Below, piece by piece: positions 56,703-64,000 of a stretch of 64,000 nt of DNA (the first letter of the stretch is position 1; each line of letters starts with the position of its first letter). The notes beneath the pieces are model-generated. The model had not been told where the DNA came from and searched no databases. It saw nothing but the letters and a program-made list of their open reading frames with translations. The position numbers and the translations under genes are program-made. Origin of the DNA: an uncultured Colwellia sp. (lineage in GTDB: Bacteria; Pseudomonadota; Gammaproteobacteria; Enterobacterales; Alteromonadaceae); the NCBI GenBank assembly GCA_913058395.1, contig CAJXQI010000007.1, positions 124,001 through 188,000 of the forward strand, in the 5' to 3' direction.

Positions 56703-57083
56703 ATGATCAATAAAATAAAAACCACATGTGCCATTGCTGTTTTAGTATTAAGCAGCTTTTCAGTAAGTGCAGAAACCGCACAACATGGAAGTTTTAATAC
56801 TGATGGCTCTGCACAGGTTTGGAATAGTGAAAATAGTGTTTGGATAACACCAGAGCAATTTTGGCAGAACTTTACTACCAATAGAGGTGGTTTGACTTGG
56901 CAAAAAAGTCGCGACTACCCAGTTTATAGTAAAGTAAATGAGCACGACACGTTTCTTGTTGAACTTGACTCAGGTGTTTGTTTAATGGAGTTTTTTCATG
57001 GCCGCTGGCGCCGTGCAAATGACGTTCAACGTTGGGATGATAAATTTAATAGCCATAGCGGCTGTGAAAAAGTATTTGAATAA
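56703..57083 (+). CDS. Exported protein, unknown
   Basis: A 126-residue protein with a signal peptide (cleavage near SVSA-ET, residue 23). The mature part is rich in Trp and aromatic residues (GGLTWQKSRDYPVYSKVNEHDTF) and has two Cys (VCLMEF, SGCEKVFE) that could form a disulfide. No family recognised. It follows the GyrI-like gene and precedes the cupin gene by 29 bases, so the three may be one operon. Confidence 0.6.
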   Translation: MINKIKTTCAIAVLVLSSFSVSAETAQHGSFNTDGSAQVWNSENSVWITPEQFWQNFTTNRGGLTWQKSRDYPVYSKVNEHDTFLVELDSGVCLMEFFHGRWRRANDVQRWDDKFNSHSGCEKVFE

Positions 57084-57112
57084 TAACCTTAGCATGTAAA
57101 TAAGGACGTTGA

Positions 57113-57433
57113 ATGTCTGGCCAGTATCCAAATAAAATAAAACAGCTGCCGGTATTTGATGGCAGATTCGATGCTTATAAACTAGCGGCAAAAGATAGTG
57201 ATGTATTATTTGCTTCTTATCCTGCGGGCACTGAAATATCAGCGCATACTCATGATACGGATAATCATGGCGTAATCACCCGTGGTGAGTTAATTTTAAC
57301 CATGAATGGTGAAACCCAACGTATTCAAACCGGACAGTGGTACCATGTTCCAGCCAATACACTACACAGTGCTAAATTTGAACAAGAAACTGATGAAATA
57401 GAATTTTGGTTTTACGAAAATAATGACGCATAA
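57113..57433 (+). CDS. Cupin-domain protein
   Basis: A 106-residue small cupin with metal-ligand blocks AHTHDTDNHGVITRGELILTM and GQWYHVPANTLHSAKF, giving three His and one acidic or His ligand. It could bind a metal or sense a ligand. Small cupins often assist detoxification or regulate in tandem with other domains. No substrate can be named. Confidence 0.78.
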   Translation: MSGQYPNKIKQLPVFDGRFDAYKLAAKDSDVLFASYPAGTEISAHTHDTDNHGVITRGELILTMNGETQRIQTGQWYHVPANTLHSAKFEQETDEIEFWFYENNDA

Positions 57434-57647
57434 ATGCTTAGCAGGTATATCTACCGTTGCTGAGCAATATGAATATTAAGACAAACGGTGTTAAAAACTA
57501 AAGAACGCTTTGCTTTATTAGATGATGAAGTGGTAAATAGGCAACATGCGTCTATTACCATAGCGCTTTGTCATGGTTGTTAACCTTTTACACTGTTATT
57601 AAAAATTTATAATTATGACTAGATAATGCTTTAAACAAGGATTAAGT

Positions 57648-57974
57648 ATGAACTCAACGGTTTTCTGTCGCTATTGTGGCGATCATATCAGTGACAGTGC
57701 AAATGAATGCGAACATTGTGGCTCAGAGCAACATTTGCCTAGTGCATTTGGCGGTGTAGCCAGTAAAAACGCGCAAGGTGTTTTTGCTTTTATTTATTGT
57801 TTGCTACTTGGGGTATTTGGCGTACATCGTTTTGTTTATGGACGTAAACGCAGTGGCTTTTTTATGTTGTTTACCTTAGGTGGTTTGGGCGTTTGGTGGC
57901 TAGCTGATTTGATAACGATATTAGCGGGGCGCTTTGAAGATTCGAATGGCAATATTTTAAGCCCGATTTTTTAA
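57648..57974 (+). CDS. TM2-domain protein with N-terminal zinc ribbon
   Basis: The 108-residue protein has a CxxC zinc ribbon (FCRYCGD, then CEHCGS, residues 7-26), a linker and a TM2 domain: two membrane helices with GVFGVHRFVYGRKRSGFFMLFTLGGLGVWWLADLI. The TM2 domain is common in small bacterial membrane proteins of unknown role, and the ribbon-TM2 fusion is frequent. ACAAGGATT precedes the ATG. Confidence 0.87.
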   Translation: MNSTVFCRYCGDHISDSANECEHCGSEQHLPSAFGGVASKNAQGVFAFIYCLLLGVFGVHRFVYGRKRSGFFMLFTLGGLGVWWLADLITILAGRFEDSNGNILSPIF

Positions 57975-58077
57975 ATTGATATTGAGCTTAATTTTTACTT
58001 CGATTGTCGTAATGAAGAATTTAATCTAATAGAATGTTATCGAAACAAAAAGAAATATTTATATTAAAGGAAGAGTA

Positions 58078-58236
58078 ATGAAAAAATTATCATTGGTGGT
58101 TATGTCTATTGTGTTGTTAAGTGCTTGTGCGCCTGAAATTGGTAGTGAAGAGTGGTGTACACAATTAAAAGAAAAGCCGAAAGGTGACTGGACAGCAACA
58201 GAAGCTAAAGACTTTACTAAACACTGTATTTTTTAA
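58078..58236 (+). CDS. DUF3012 family small lipoprotein
   Basis: A 52-residue lipoprotein: signal with lipobox LSAC (Cys17), then APEIGSEEWCTQLKEKPKGDWTATEAKDFTKHCIF, the DUF3012 pattern with two conserved Cys. AAAGGAAGAG is a strong ribosome-binding site. It is too short for many gene callers. The role is unknown; it should be anchored in the inner or outer membrane. Confidence 0.8.
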   Translation: MKKLSLVVMSIVLLSACAPEIGSEEWCTQLKEKPKGDWTATEAKDFTKHCIF

Positions 58237-58531
58237 GCTATTAATTATCTTTAAAAAGCTCTTTAAACATTAGTGTTAGCAAAACATTATAAAGTTAATT
58301 CAAGACTTAAGAACTTGAATACTTTGCTATATATATCTAGGTTTTATGCTGATTTTTCTTCGACAGAGTTATCATAATCAAACTTATATTAGTGGGATAT
58401 TGATGGTGGAATAGCTTCAAAGAGCGCGGTGGCACTCTGCTGTTTAAGCAGACAGCGTCAATTATTATGGTTCAGCTCTAGCACCTTAGATATAGGAATT
58501 TTAAAAGAATCTTATATTAGCTAGGGTTGAA

Positions 58532-59395
58532 TTACTTGTTTTTAAGATCATTTAAAAAATTATTGTAAAGTTGATTGAAAATTACTTGGTTTTTGTCTTT
58601 GACCAACTCTAAGTGAGCAACTTTATATTCTTCTGATTTGTAAATGTTGGTTAAAATTTTATCTATTTTACTAAGTAGCTTTTTTGATGATTCTGATTTG
58701 CTACACGCAATTCGTCCAAAAATAAGTGGTTCCATATTGGGCAGTGAAGCGCTATATAATTGATCATTGGACGACATTTGCTTTCTTTTATAATTCATTA
58801 CTTCTGGATATTCAAACATCATATCAAACCGCCCCTTTAGTAACATGTAGATCATTAAATTTTGTCCATCACTACCTACTTTAAAAAATTTATTGGCGTG
58901 CGGAAGGCTATCTAATTGCTCGGTAAGCTTGCTACCATATGCTCGGCCTTTCTCTATTCCAATTGTTAACTTATTGTCGATGTCGAAAACTTTTTGCAAG
59001 GGTAAACCTTTAATTTCTTGTATTCTGGATGGAGGTAAGTGAGGGTTATAATATAAACGTAGCCCTAAAAATAGTGTTTGTGGTTTTGAAAATAAAAATG
59101 ATTTTTCACGTTCTGAGGTTTTAATAATATTTCTTAAACAACTATTGCTCGATTTTTCAATATTATTAAGTGCTGTTTCGTAATTTGATTTTTTGAATGA
59201 TAAATTATATTCGGGCAATTGCTTAAAAATCATCTGGAAGATAATATCTTCGGTGCTTTTTTCTATTTTGGTAGCAAAGTTAGTAGCACTGCGTAGGCTA
59301 TAAAAAGTAAAGGGAGTTTTTTCTATATTTTTAGTATGTTGTGCGATACTTTGAGACGATGAAAATAGAAAAATAATTAAAACGTATCTATGCAT
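58532..59395 (-). CDS. Exported substrate-binding-like protein
   Basis: From the ATG at 59395 the protein has 287 residues with a signal peptide (MHRYVLIIFLFSSSQSIA). Its mature part is bilobed and periplasmic-binding-like, similar to the TIGR02285/SBP_bac_3 group: FLFSKPQTLFLGLRLYYN, KLTIGIEKGRAYGSKL and RFDMMFEYPEVM. Such proteins without a transporter may be sensors or partners of histidine kinases. The frame opens at 59437, but GAGAG precedes the chosen start. Confidence 0.65.
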   Translation of the reverse strand: MHRYVLIIFLFSSSQSIAQHTKNIEKTPFTFYSLRSATNFATKIEKSTEDIIFQMIFKQLPEYNLSFKKSNYETALNNIEKSSNSCLRNIIKTSEREKSFLFSKPQTLFLGLRLYYNPHLPPSRIQEIKGLPLQKVFDIDNKLTIGIEKGRAYGSKLTEQLDSLPHANKFFKVGSDGQNLMIYMLLKGRFDMMFEYPEVMNYKRKQMSSNDQLYSASLPNMEPLIFGRIACSKSESSKKLLSKIDKILTNIYKSEEYKVAHLELVKDKNQVIFNQLYNNFLNDLKNK

Positions 59396-59684
59396 TTTAT
59401 TTACTCTCGTTAAAAAGTTTAACCTGGTTCCTGCCATTGTTTTGCTTAGTAAAGCGCAATATCAGCGTACTTCACCCATTGTTCAGAGTCAATTTTAGCT
59501 TTCTTCGCATTTACGCTAATGTTGGTAGAATAATATCGTAGGGCAAAGTTTAGTAAGTAGGAGAGTATCCTTGTTTGATATTTTTGTCTCTGATTAGTAA
59601 CGGTTTTTGGTATTGTTGTTGGCATAATATCTGTGTCTTAATATAATGCGCCCAAATTAGTTTTTTCTTTGGAATTTAACCTTT

Positions 59685-60575
59685 ATGTACCCATTAAGTT
59701 ATACCGAACCTGTATTTAGGCCACCTAGTGAATGGAAAAGTCTTATTTTACAAGTTACTAATGGTTGTTCGTGGAATAAGTGTACTTTTTGCGATATGTA
59801 CACAAGCGAGAGTAAAAAATTCAAGCCGAAAAAGCCTGAGCTAATAGCGCAAGAGCTTGTGACTATTGTTGAATCTAACCTACCTGTTGGTCGGGTATTT
59901 TTAGCTGATGGCGATGCCATGATGTTGCCATTTAATCGCTTGAAAGAAATACTCTTACTGATAAAAAAGTACCTTCCACAAGTGACCCGGGTTTCAAGTT
60001 ATTGCCTACCACGTAATTTAACCAATAAAACGGTAGAGCAATTAACAGAGCTTCGAGCGCTTGGTTTATCACTGCTTTATGTCGGTTGTGAAAGTGGTGA
60101 CGATGAAGTGTTGGCGTTAATTGAAAAAGGCGAAACTTATCAAAGTTCGTTAGTAGCGCTGAGAAAAATCAAGCAAGCGGGTATTAAATCGTCGGTCATG
60201 ATACTTAACGGCCTTGGCGGCCCTGAGCTTTCAAAACAACATGCGATTAACTCAGCTAAGTTGATGAACGCCGCACAGCCTGAATTTCTTTCAACGTTAG
60301 TCGTTTCCTTTCCTTTAGGTGAAGAACGCTTTGCCAGCAATTTTAATGGTCGTTATCGGCAATTAAATCAACAAGAACTGTTCCAAGAAATGTCGACTTT
60401 ATTGCAAGCTTTAGAGCTAGATAAAACCATATTTCGCTCTGATCATGCTTCAAATTATTTAGTGCTGAAAGGTGTGCTAGGTAAAGACAAACAACAGTTA
60501 CTGGATAAGGTCAATATGGCTATTACTCAACCACAGCAAATACCGCTTAGGCAAGAATGGCAACGTGGCTTGTAG
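59685..60575 (+). CDS. Radical SAM protein
   Basis: The 296-residue protein has a radical SAM barrel start with NGCSWNKCTFCDMYTS. The cluster ligands are Cys28, Cys33 and Cys36, a C-x4-C-x2-C spacing instead of the canonical C-x3-C-x2-C. Later segments include FLADGDAMM, YVGCESGDDEVLALIEKG and VMILNGLGGPE. It belongs to a COG1032-like group of unknown reaction. It converges with fetB 41 bases away. Confidence 0.82.
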   Translation: MYPLSYTEPVFRPPSEWKSLILQVTNGCSWNKCTFCDMYTSESKKFKPKKPELIAQELVTIVESNLPVGRVFLADGDAMMLPFNRLKEILLLIKKYLPQVTRVSSYCLPRNLTNKTVEQLTELRALGLSLLYVGCESGDDEVLALIEKGETYQSSLVALRKIKQAGIKSSVMILNGLGGPELSKQHAINSAKLMNAAQPEFLSTLVVSFPLGEERFASNFNGRYRQLNQQELFQEMSTLLQALELDKTIFRSDHASNYLVLKGVLGKDKQQLLDKVNMAITQPQQIPLRQEWQRGL

Positions 60576-60616
60576 CAGCCCTTTATAACGGGCAACGTCA
60601 TGACCTAGGGCGGTGT

Positions 60617-61396
60617 TCAGTCACTTTGTTTTTTAATAATGTTGGTAATGTCTTTTTCAGATAATAATAAAAACACCACTGCTGACAGTATTGCTGAGGC
60701 GAAAATCATACACATAACAATAATTTGATATCGAGCTGCTATAAGCGGTGACACGCCAGATAAAATTTGTCCTGTCATCATGCCTGGCAATGACACTAAA
60801 CCAACCGCGAACAATGAATTAATCACCGGAATAGTCGCCGCATTTAAGGCGCTGTGTCGGGCTGCTTGGTAGCTTGTTGTTTTTGATAACTTAGGCGATA
60901 ACTTATGCGGTAACTGGGACGATAACTGAGAAGATAGCTCAGAAAAAATACGCTCAGCAGACAAACTAACACTGTTCATGGCATTAGCAAAAATCATCCC
61001 CGCTAACGGAATAATAACTTGTGGTTGATACCAAGGCGTTACACCCAAAGCGCCTTGGCTAATAACAAGTAAAGTAAAACCACCACCAATGAATATCGCG
61101 ATAAAGCCATGTTTTATTAATATTATACGATGTTGTTCTAATGTCCTCAGAGCTATCCAGCTTGAAATACTCACCATAGATAATAAAATTATGCCGATAA
61201 GCCAAGGGCTATCTGAATAGAAAATGTAGCTCAGTACATAACCTATCAACAGCAGCTGAACTAACATCCGAGCCAAAGCATAGCCTGCTTGCTTAACGTT
61301 TAACGACCATAAATAAATGAAGAATAGGGCAATCACCACAGGAACAAAGGCGATAGAGAGATCAAGCAAACTGAGTACTTGTAAGTTATTGTTCAT
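60617..61396 (-). CDS. fetB: FetB-like ABC transporter permease, without FetA nearby
   Basis: A 259-residue integral membrane protein of the FetB/UPF0014 family: several membrane helices, GMIFANAMNSVSLSAERI, ALNAATIPVINSLFAVGLVSLPGMMTGQILSG. FetAB is an iron exporter in E. coli. The usual partner ATPase gene fetA is not adjacent on either side. A short insertion (LSSQLSSQLPHKLSPKLSK) coded by a 12-base tandem repeat lies in a loop near residue 155. Confidence 0.82.
   Translation of the reverse strand: MNNNLQVLSLLDLSIAFVPVVIALFFIYLWSLNVKQAGYALARMLVQLLLIGYVLSYIFYSDSPWLIGIILLSMVSISSWIALRTLEQHRIILIKHGFIAIFIGGGFTLLVISQGALGVTPWYQPQVIIPLAGMIFANAMNSVSLSAERIFSELSSQLSSQLPHKLSPKLSKTTSYQAARHSALNAATIPVINSLFAVGLVSLPGMMTGQILSGVSPLIAARYQIIVMCMIFASAILSAVVFLLLSEKDITNIIKKQSD
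60885..60944 (-). repeat. Five-copy 12-base tandem repeat inside fetB
   Basis: Units GATAACTTAGGC, GATAACTTATGC, GGTAACTGGGAC, GATAACTGAGAA, GATAGCTCAGAA (plus strand). They encode 4-residue steps L-S-[S/P]-[Q/K] in a predicted cytoplasmic loop. Confidence 0.8.
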
Positions 61397-61651
61397 AAAG
61401 GCTTAAAGGTATGCATAAATATAGCCATTATTATTTCGTATTTTACTTAAGCCGTATACAAAAAATTATCTAGTCAATTTGTAATTTTTTGTAACTCAGC
61501 CACTAAATTCAATGTAATTGATAGACAAGTAAAAAGTACTTTGTTTAAATAGCGCGATTCAAATCCTGTTTGCATATTTATTTTGCAATCACTGTTGTTA
61601 AATCGAACTTAATTTGGCTTTATTTTGATAAACAGAAAAACGTTACCCAAC

Positions 61652-62062
61652 ATGGCAGTTAGCCAGGTGAGATCTACGTTTACACTAACGGTTATGTTAG
61701 TGATGTTTGTTTGCCAAATTTTTGCTACTTGCGCTACGGCGTCTGTGCAGTACCCTGACAGCGGCCACCCTTTAGGCAGTGAAATTGCTCACCATCACAG
61801 CCATAGTGATAATCATCACCACGGTCAAGAACGTGTTATGAGTGAAAGCACGGTAAGCGACAGTGCAAGTAAAGCTACAAGTACAGCAGATGAAGATAGC
61901 GAACATGAACATGAGCAAGGTAATCATTCACACCTGTCTTGTTTTCCCCCTGTTAATAATGACTTAGTGTCTAATGCCGTTATTGCCGACGTGATTGAAA
62001 ACATTCATGTCAAATACCCTAACTGCAAAGACGCGCCACCAACACCACCTCCGAGTGTATAA
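61652..62062 (+). CDS. Histidine-rich exported protein of a metal-efflux operon
   Basis: From the ATG at 61652 the protein has 136 residues: a signal peptide (FTLTVMLVMFVCQIFATCATA), then HHHSHSDNHHHG and a second cluster HEHEQGNHSHLSCFPP near the end, with Ser/Glu-rich spacer. The His clusters suggest Zn, Co, Ni or Cu binding in the periplasm. It is 87 bases before a CzcC-like gene, so it probably helps that efflux system. The frame opens at a TTG (61625); neither start has a strong ribosome-binding site. Confidence 0.68.
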   Translation: MAVSQVRSTFTLTVMLVMFVCQIFATCATASVQYPDSGHPLGSEIAHHHSHSDNHHHGQERVMSESTVSDSASKATSTADEDSEHEHEQGNHSHLSCFPPVNNDLVSNAVIADVIENIHVKYPNCKDAPPTPPPSV

Positions 62063-62149
62063 CCTCCCAATCTGATCAATTAATTTTATTAGTCAAATTA
62101 TTCAATAGTTAAGTTTATAGCTATAGCTGTTGAATATTGGAGTTATACC

Positions 62150-63517
62150 GTGAAAATTTACCACAAAGCTGTTTTATCAGCGGTTGGTTTTTGCCTGTAC
62201 ACAAGCTTAAGTTCAATAAGTTTGGCGCAGTCATCAAAATCAACAATATCAGCTACAGCACCTGAAAGTATTTCGCTTGAATGGGCGTTGCAGCAAGCAT
62301 TAATTAATAATATTCGTTTACAACTGTTCTCGTACGATCAGCGTATTAACGAAGCATTAGCGATACAAGCCAACTTGACCCCAAACCCTGAGCTGGATAT
62401 CGAAATTGAAAATGTTTTTGGTACCGGAAAAGTCAGCGGTATTAAGCGCGCGCAAACTACGGTTGCTTTAAGTCAAGTTATTGAAATGGGCGATAAACGT
62501 CAACGTCGTGTTGAGCTTGTTAGCGCTAAAAAACGCCAACAACTTAATAGCTATGAACAACAACGTATGGAAGTGTTATCCGAAACGGCTGCGCGTTTTT
62601 ATCGGGTATTGCGTTTACAAACCTTAAAAAGTTGGTTGCTTGAAAAGCTAAATGTAGAAATAGCGGCACTTAACAAGGTTGAAAAAAGAGCCAAAGCCGG
62701 CAACGTTACACCAGCCGATGTGAGCAAGTTACTGTTGCGTGTTAGCAATACAAAACTTGAAGTTCAAACGATAAATTCTCGTATTATGACAGGAAAACAA
62801 AGTCTTGCGATGATGTGGTCTGCAGAAGCTGAGTTTGAAACAGTGCAAGGGCATTTAGCGCTAACAACGCCATTACCAAAAACAACAACTGTGCTTAATG
62901 CAATTGAAACAACGCCTGAGTTTATGCAGTTGCTAAGTTATGAGCAGGTATTAAAAGCAAAAACCCGTGCTGAAATTGCCAAAGGCGAATACGACATAAA
63001 GCTCGGTCTTGGTGTTAGACGTTATGAAGAGTTTGATGACAGTGCGCTAATGCTGACATTTTCTATGCCTATCGCCTTAACAAATGCTAACAAAGGCAAT
63101 ATTCTAGCGGCAAAACAGCAAGAAAATAAAGTGCTACAACAACAAAAATTAGCCCGTAGCCAAATACGCTTAACCTTGCTTGAAGTACAGCAAAAATTAG
63201 CAAATAACAGCGTGTTGGTAACGTCATTAGAAAAGACCAATTTGCCACTTGCAGAGCAACTTTTAGCGCATACCGAACAGGCCTATAACGCTGGTAAGGT
63301 TAATGTTTTGCAGTTGCTAGATGCGCAAAATGAACTTTTTAATGTTAAGCGCGCACTTATCGAGGCCAAGTATGTTGTCGTTATGCAGTTGCTTGAACTA
63401 GAACGCATTACGGGTCAATCGATGACTCAACAGTTAGCTAGTAACAATACATCTCAACATTTTTCCCCGCGTACTCAAATTTCTCAGCTGACGCAATTTC
63501 CTCAGGAGCAAAACTAA
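62150..63517 (+). CDS. CzcC-like outer-membrane efflux protein (TolC family)
   Basis: The 455-residue protein has a signal peptide (about 1-26) and two TolC-type repeats: SISLEWALQQALINNIRLQL ... NPELDIEIENVFGTG and the second half with KLGLGVRRYEEFDDSALMLTFSMPIALTNANKGNI. It should form the outer-membrane channel of an RND heavy-metal pump. It starts at GTG, with GGAG 7 bases upstream. The next gene, its membrane-fusion partner, overlaps by one base (TAATG). Confidence 0.85.
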   Translation: MKIYHKAVLSAVGFCLYTSLSSISLAQSSKSTISATAPESISLEWALQQALINNIRLQLFSYDQRINEALAIQANLTPNPELDIEIENVFGTGKVSGIKRAQTTVALSQVIEMGDKRQRRVELVSAKKRQQLNSYEQQRMEVLSETAARFYRVLRLQTLKSWLLEKLNVEIAALNKVEKRAKAGNVTPADVSKLLLRVSNTKLEVQTINSRIMTGKQSLAMMWSAEAEFETVQGHLALTTPLPKTTTVLNAIETTPEFMQLLSYEQVLKAKTRAEIAKGEYDIKLGLGVRRYEEFDDSALMLTFSMPIALTNANKGNILAAKQQENKVLQQQKLARSQIRLTLLEVQQKLANNSVLVTSLEKTNLPLAEQLLAHTEQAYNAGKVNVLQLLDAQNELFNVKRALIEAKYVVVMQLLELERITGQSMTQQLASNNTSQHFSPRTQISQLTQFPQEQN

Positions 63518-64000
63518 TGTTTCTTTCTAAAAGAAAAACAAAAAATATCGTCCTTTCATTCGGCTTACTGGTAACGCTGTTGTTAAGTCATATGGGCATT
63601 GCTGGAGATCATCATGATGACCACCAAGAGGCAGAGCAAAAAGGTGCCCATGGCGGCAAGATAGTAAAACAAGGTGATTACGCCATTGAAGTGACTGTTT
63701 TTGAACGTGGTATTCCACCCGAAATGCGCATTTTTTTTTACCAGCAGGGTAAGTTGGTTAACCCTAAAATGGTTGATCTTAATATTACCTTGTCACGCTT
63801 GGGCGGTAAGCAAGATGTGTTGTCTTTTGAAAATGAAAAAGACTACCTCGTAAGCCAACAAGTGGTGGTAGAGCCACATTCATTTGAAGTCGAAATTGAG
63901 GCAAAAGTTAACGGAAAAACGCTGAATTGGCAATATGAGAACTTTGAAGGCCGCACTGAAATTAGCGACCGTTTATTAGCCTTGTCGGAGGTGAAAACCG
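63517..64000 (+). CDS. CzcB-like RND membrane-fusion protein, 3' cut by window
   Basis: 161 residues are visible: a signal peptide (KNIVLSFGLLVTLLLSHMGIAG), a His/Asp-rich segment (DHHDDHQEAEQKGAHGG) and a beta-rich domain that CzcB proteins carry before the hairpin (VLSFENEKDYLVSQQVVVEPHSFEVEIEAKV). AGGAG is 8 bases before the ATG, which overlaps the previous stop. A run of nine T at 63731-63739 lies inside the frame. An RND pump gene (CzcA) is expected just beyond the window. Confidence 0.82.
   Translation, partial: MFLSKRKTKNIVLSFGLLVTLLLSHMGIAGDHHDDHQEAEQKGAHGGKIVKQGDYAIEVTVFERGIPPEMRIFFYQQGKLVNPKMVDLNITLSRLGGKQDVLSFENEKDYLVSQQVVVEPHSFEVEIEAKVNGKTLNWQYENFEGRTEISDRLLALSEVKT

Overview
The window is an AT-rich gammaproteobacterial chromosome segment, most consistent with the order Alteromonadales and probably Colwelliaceae (Colwellia, Thalassotalea or a relative). 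This rests on gene content and order recalled from the group: smc sits between cysZ and zipA-ligA, small DUF2999, DUF3392 and DUF3012 proteins are present, and a NagR-type operator precedes a GH109 gene. No taxon-specific search was possible. There is no prophage, insertion sequence, rRNA operon or CRISPR array that I can see. One tRNA gene (Leu, GAG) is present.

Layout. 1-4.7 kb: the 3'-truncated end of a small membrane protein gene, then a minus-strand amino-sugar operon (Tat-exported GH109 alpha-N-acetylgalactosaminidase, nucleotidyltransferase, N-acetylhexosamine-kinase-like protein) with a palindromic operator, and a GIY-YIG-like gene. 5-11 kb: DEAD-box helicase, DUF2999, cyclophilin lipoprotein, CheY-like protein, an exported gluzincin and cysZ. 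11-18.5 kb: smc, zipA, ligA. 19-25 kb: an exported protein with two HxT motifs, two tandem spondin-domain proteins, an OmpR-type two-component pair and an M48 lipoprotein protease. 25-30 kb: an NhaC-family transporter behind a MetJ-like operator (likely MetT), a DsbB/DsbA pair, a universal stress protein behind an FNR-like box, and a PanE-like reductase.

30-45.4 kb is the conserved housekeeping core: fklB, dapB, carAB, greA, yhbY, rlmE, ftsH, folP, glmM, tpiA, secG and tRNA-Leu. The usual continuation after this tRNA (rimP-nusA-infB) is absent, so synteny changes here. 45.8-51 kb: rluE, the ydbH-ynbE-ydbL envelope operon and a diheme cytochrome c fused to a rhodanese domain. 51-62 kb is a patchwork of small accessory genes: esterase, SMI1/KNR4, LysR with a CmcJ-like oxygenase and an Old Yellow Enzyme, GyrI-like, cupin, TM2, DUF3012 lipoprotein, a periplasmic binding-like protein, a radical SAM protein and an orphan FetB. 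61.6-64 kb: a histidine-rich exported protein followed by the start of a CzcCB(A)-type heavy-metal efflux operon cut by the window edge.

Functional links. The first operon fits uptake and re-activation of GalNAc from glycans. The NhaC-type gene fits methionine uptake. dsbB-dsbA form one transcript. ydbH-ynbE-ydbL form a lipid-bridge operon. The His-rich protein and the efflux genes form a metal-resistance unit. Several genes use TTG or GTG starts supported by good ribosome-binding sites (carA, ftsH, the DsbA-like gene, folP, the czcC-like gene and the histidine kinase). Many genes end in long hairpins interrupted by a small internal loop.
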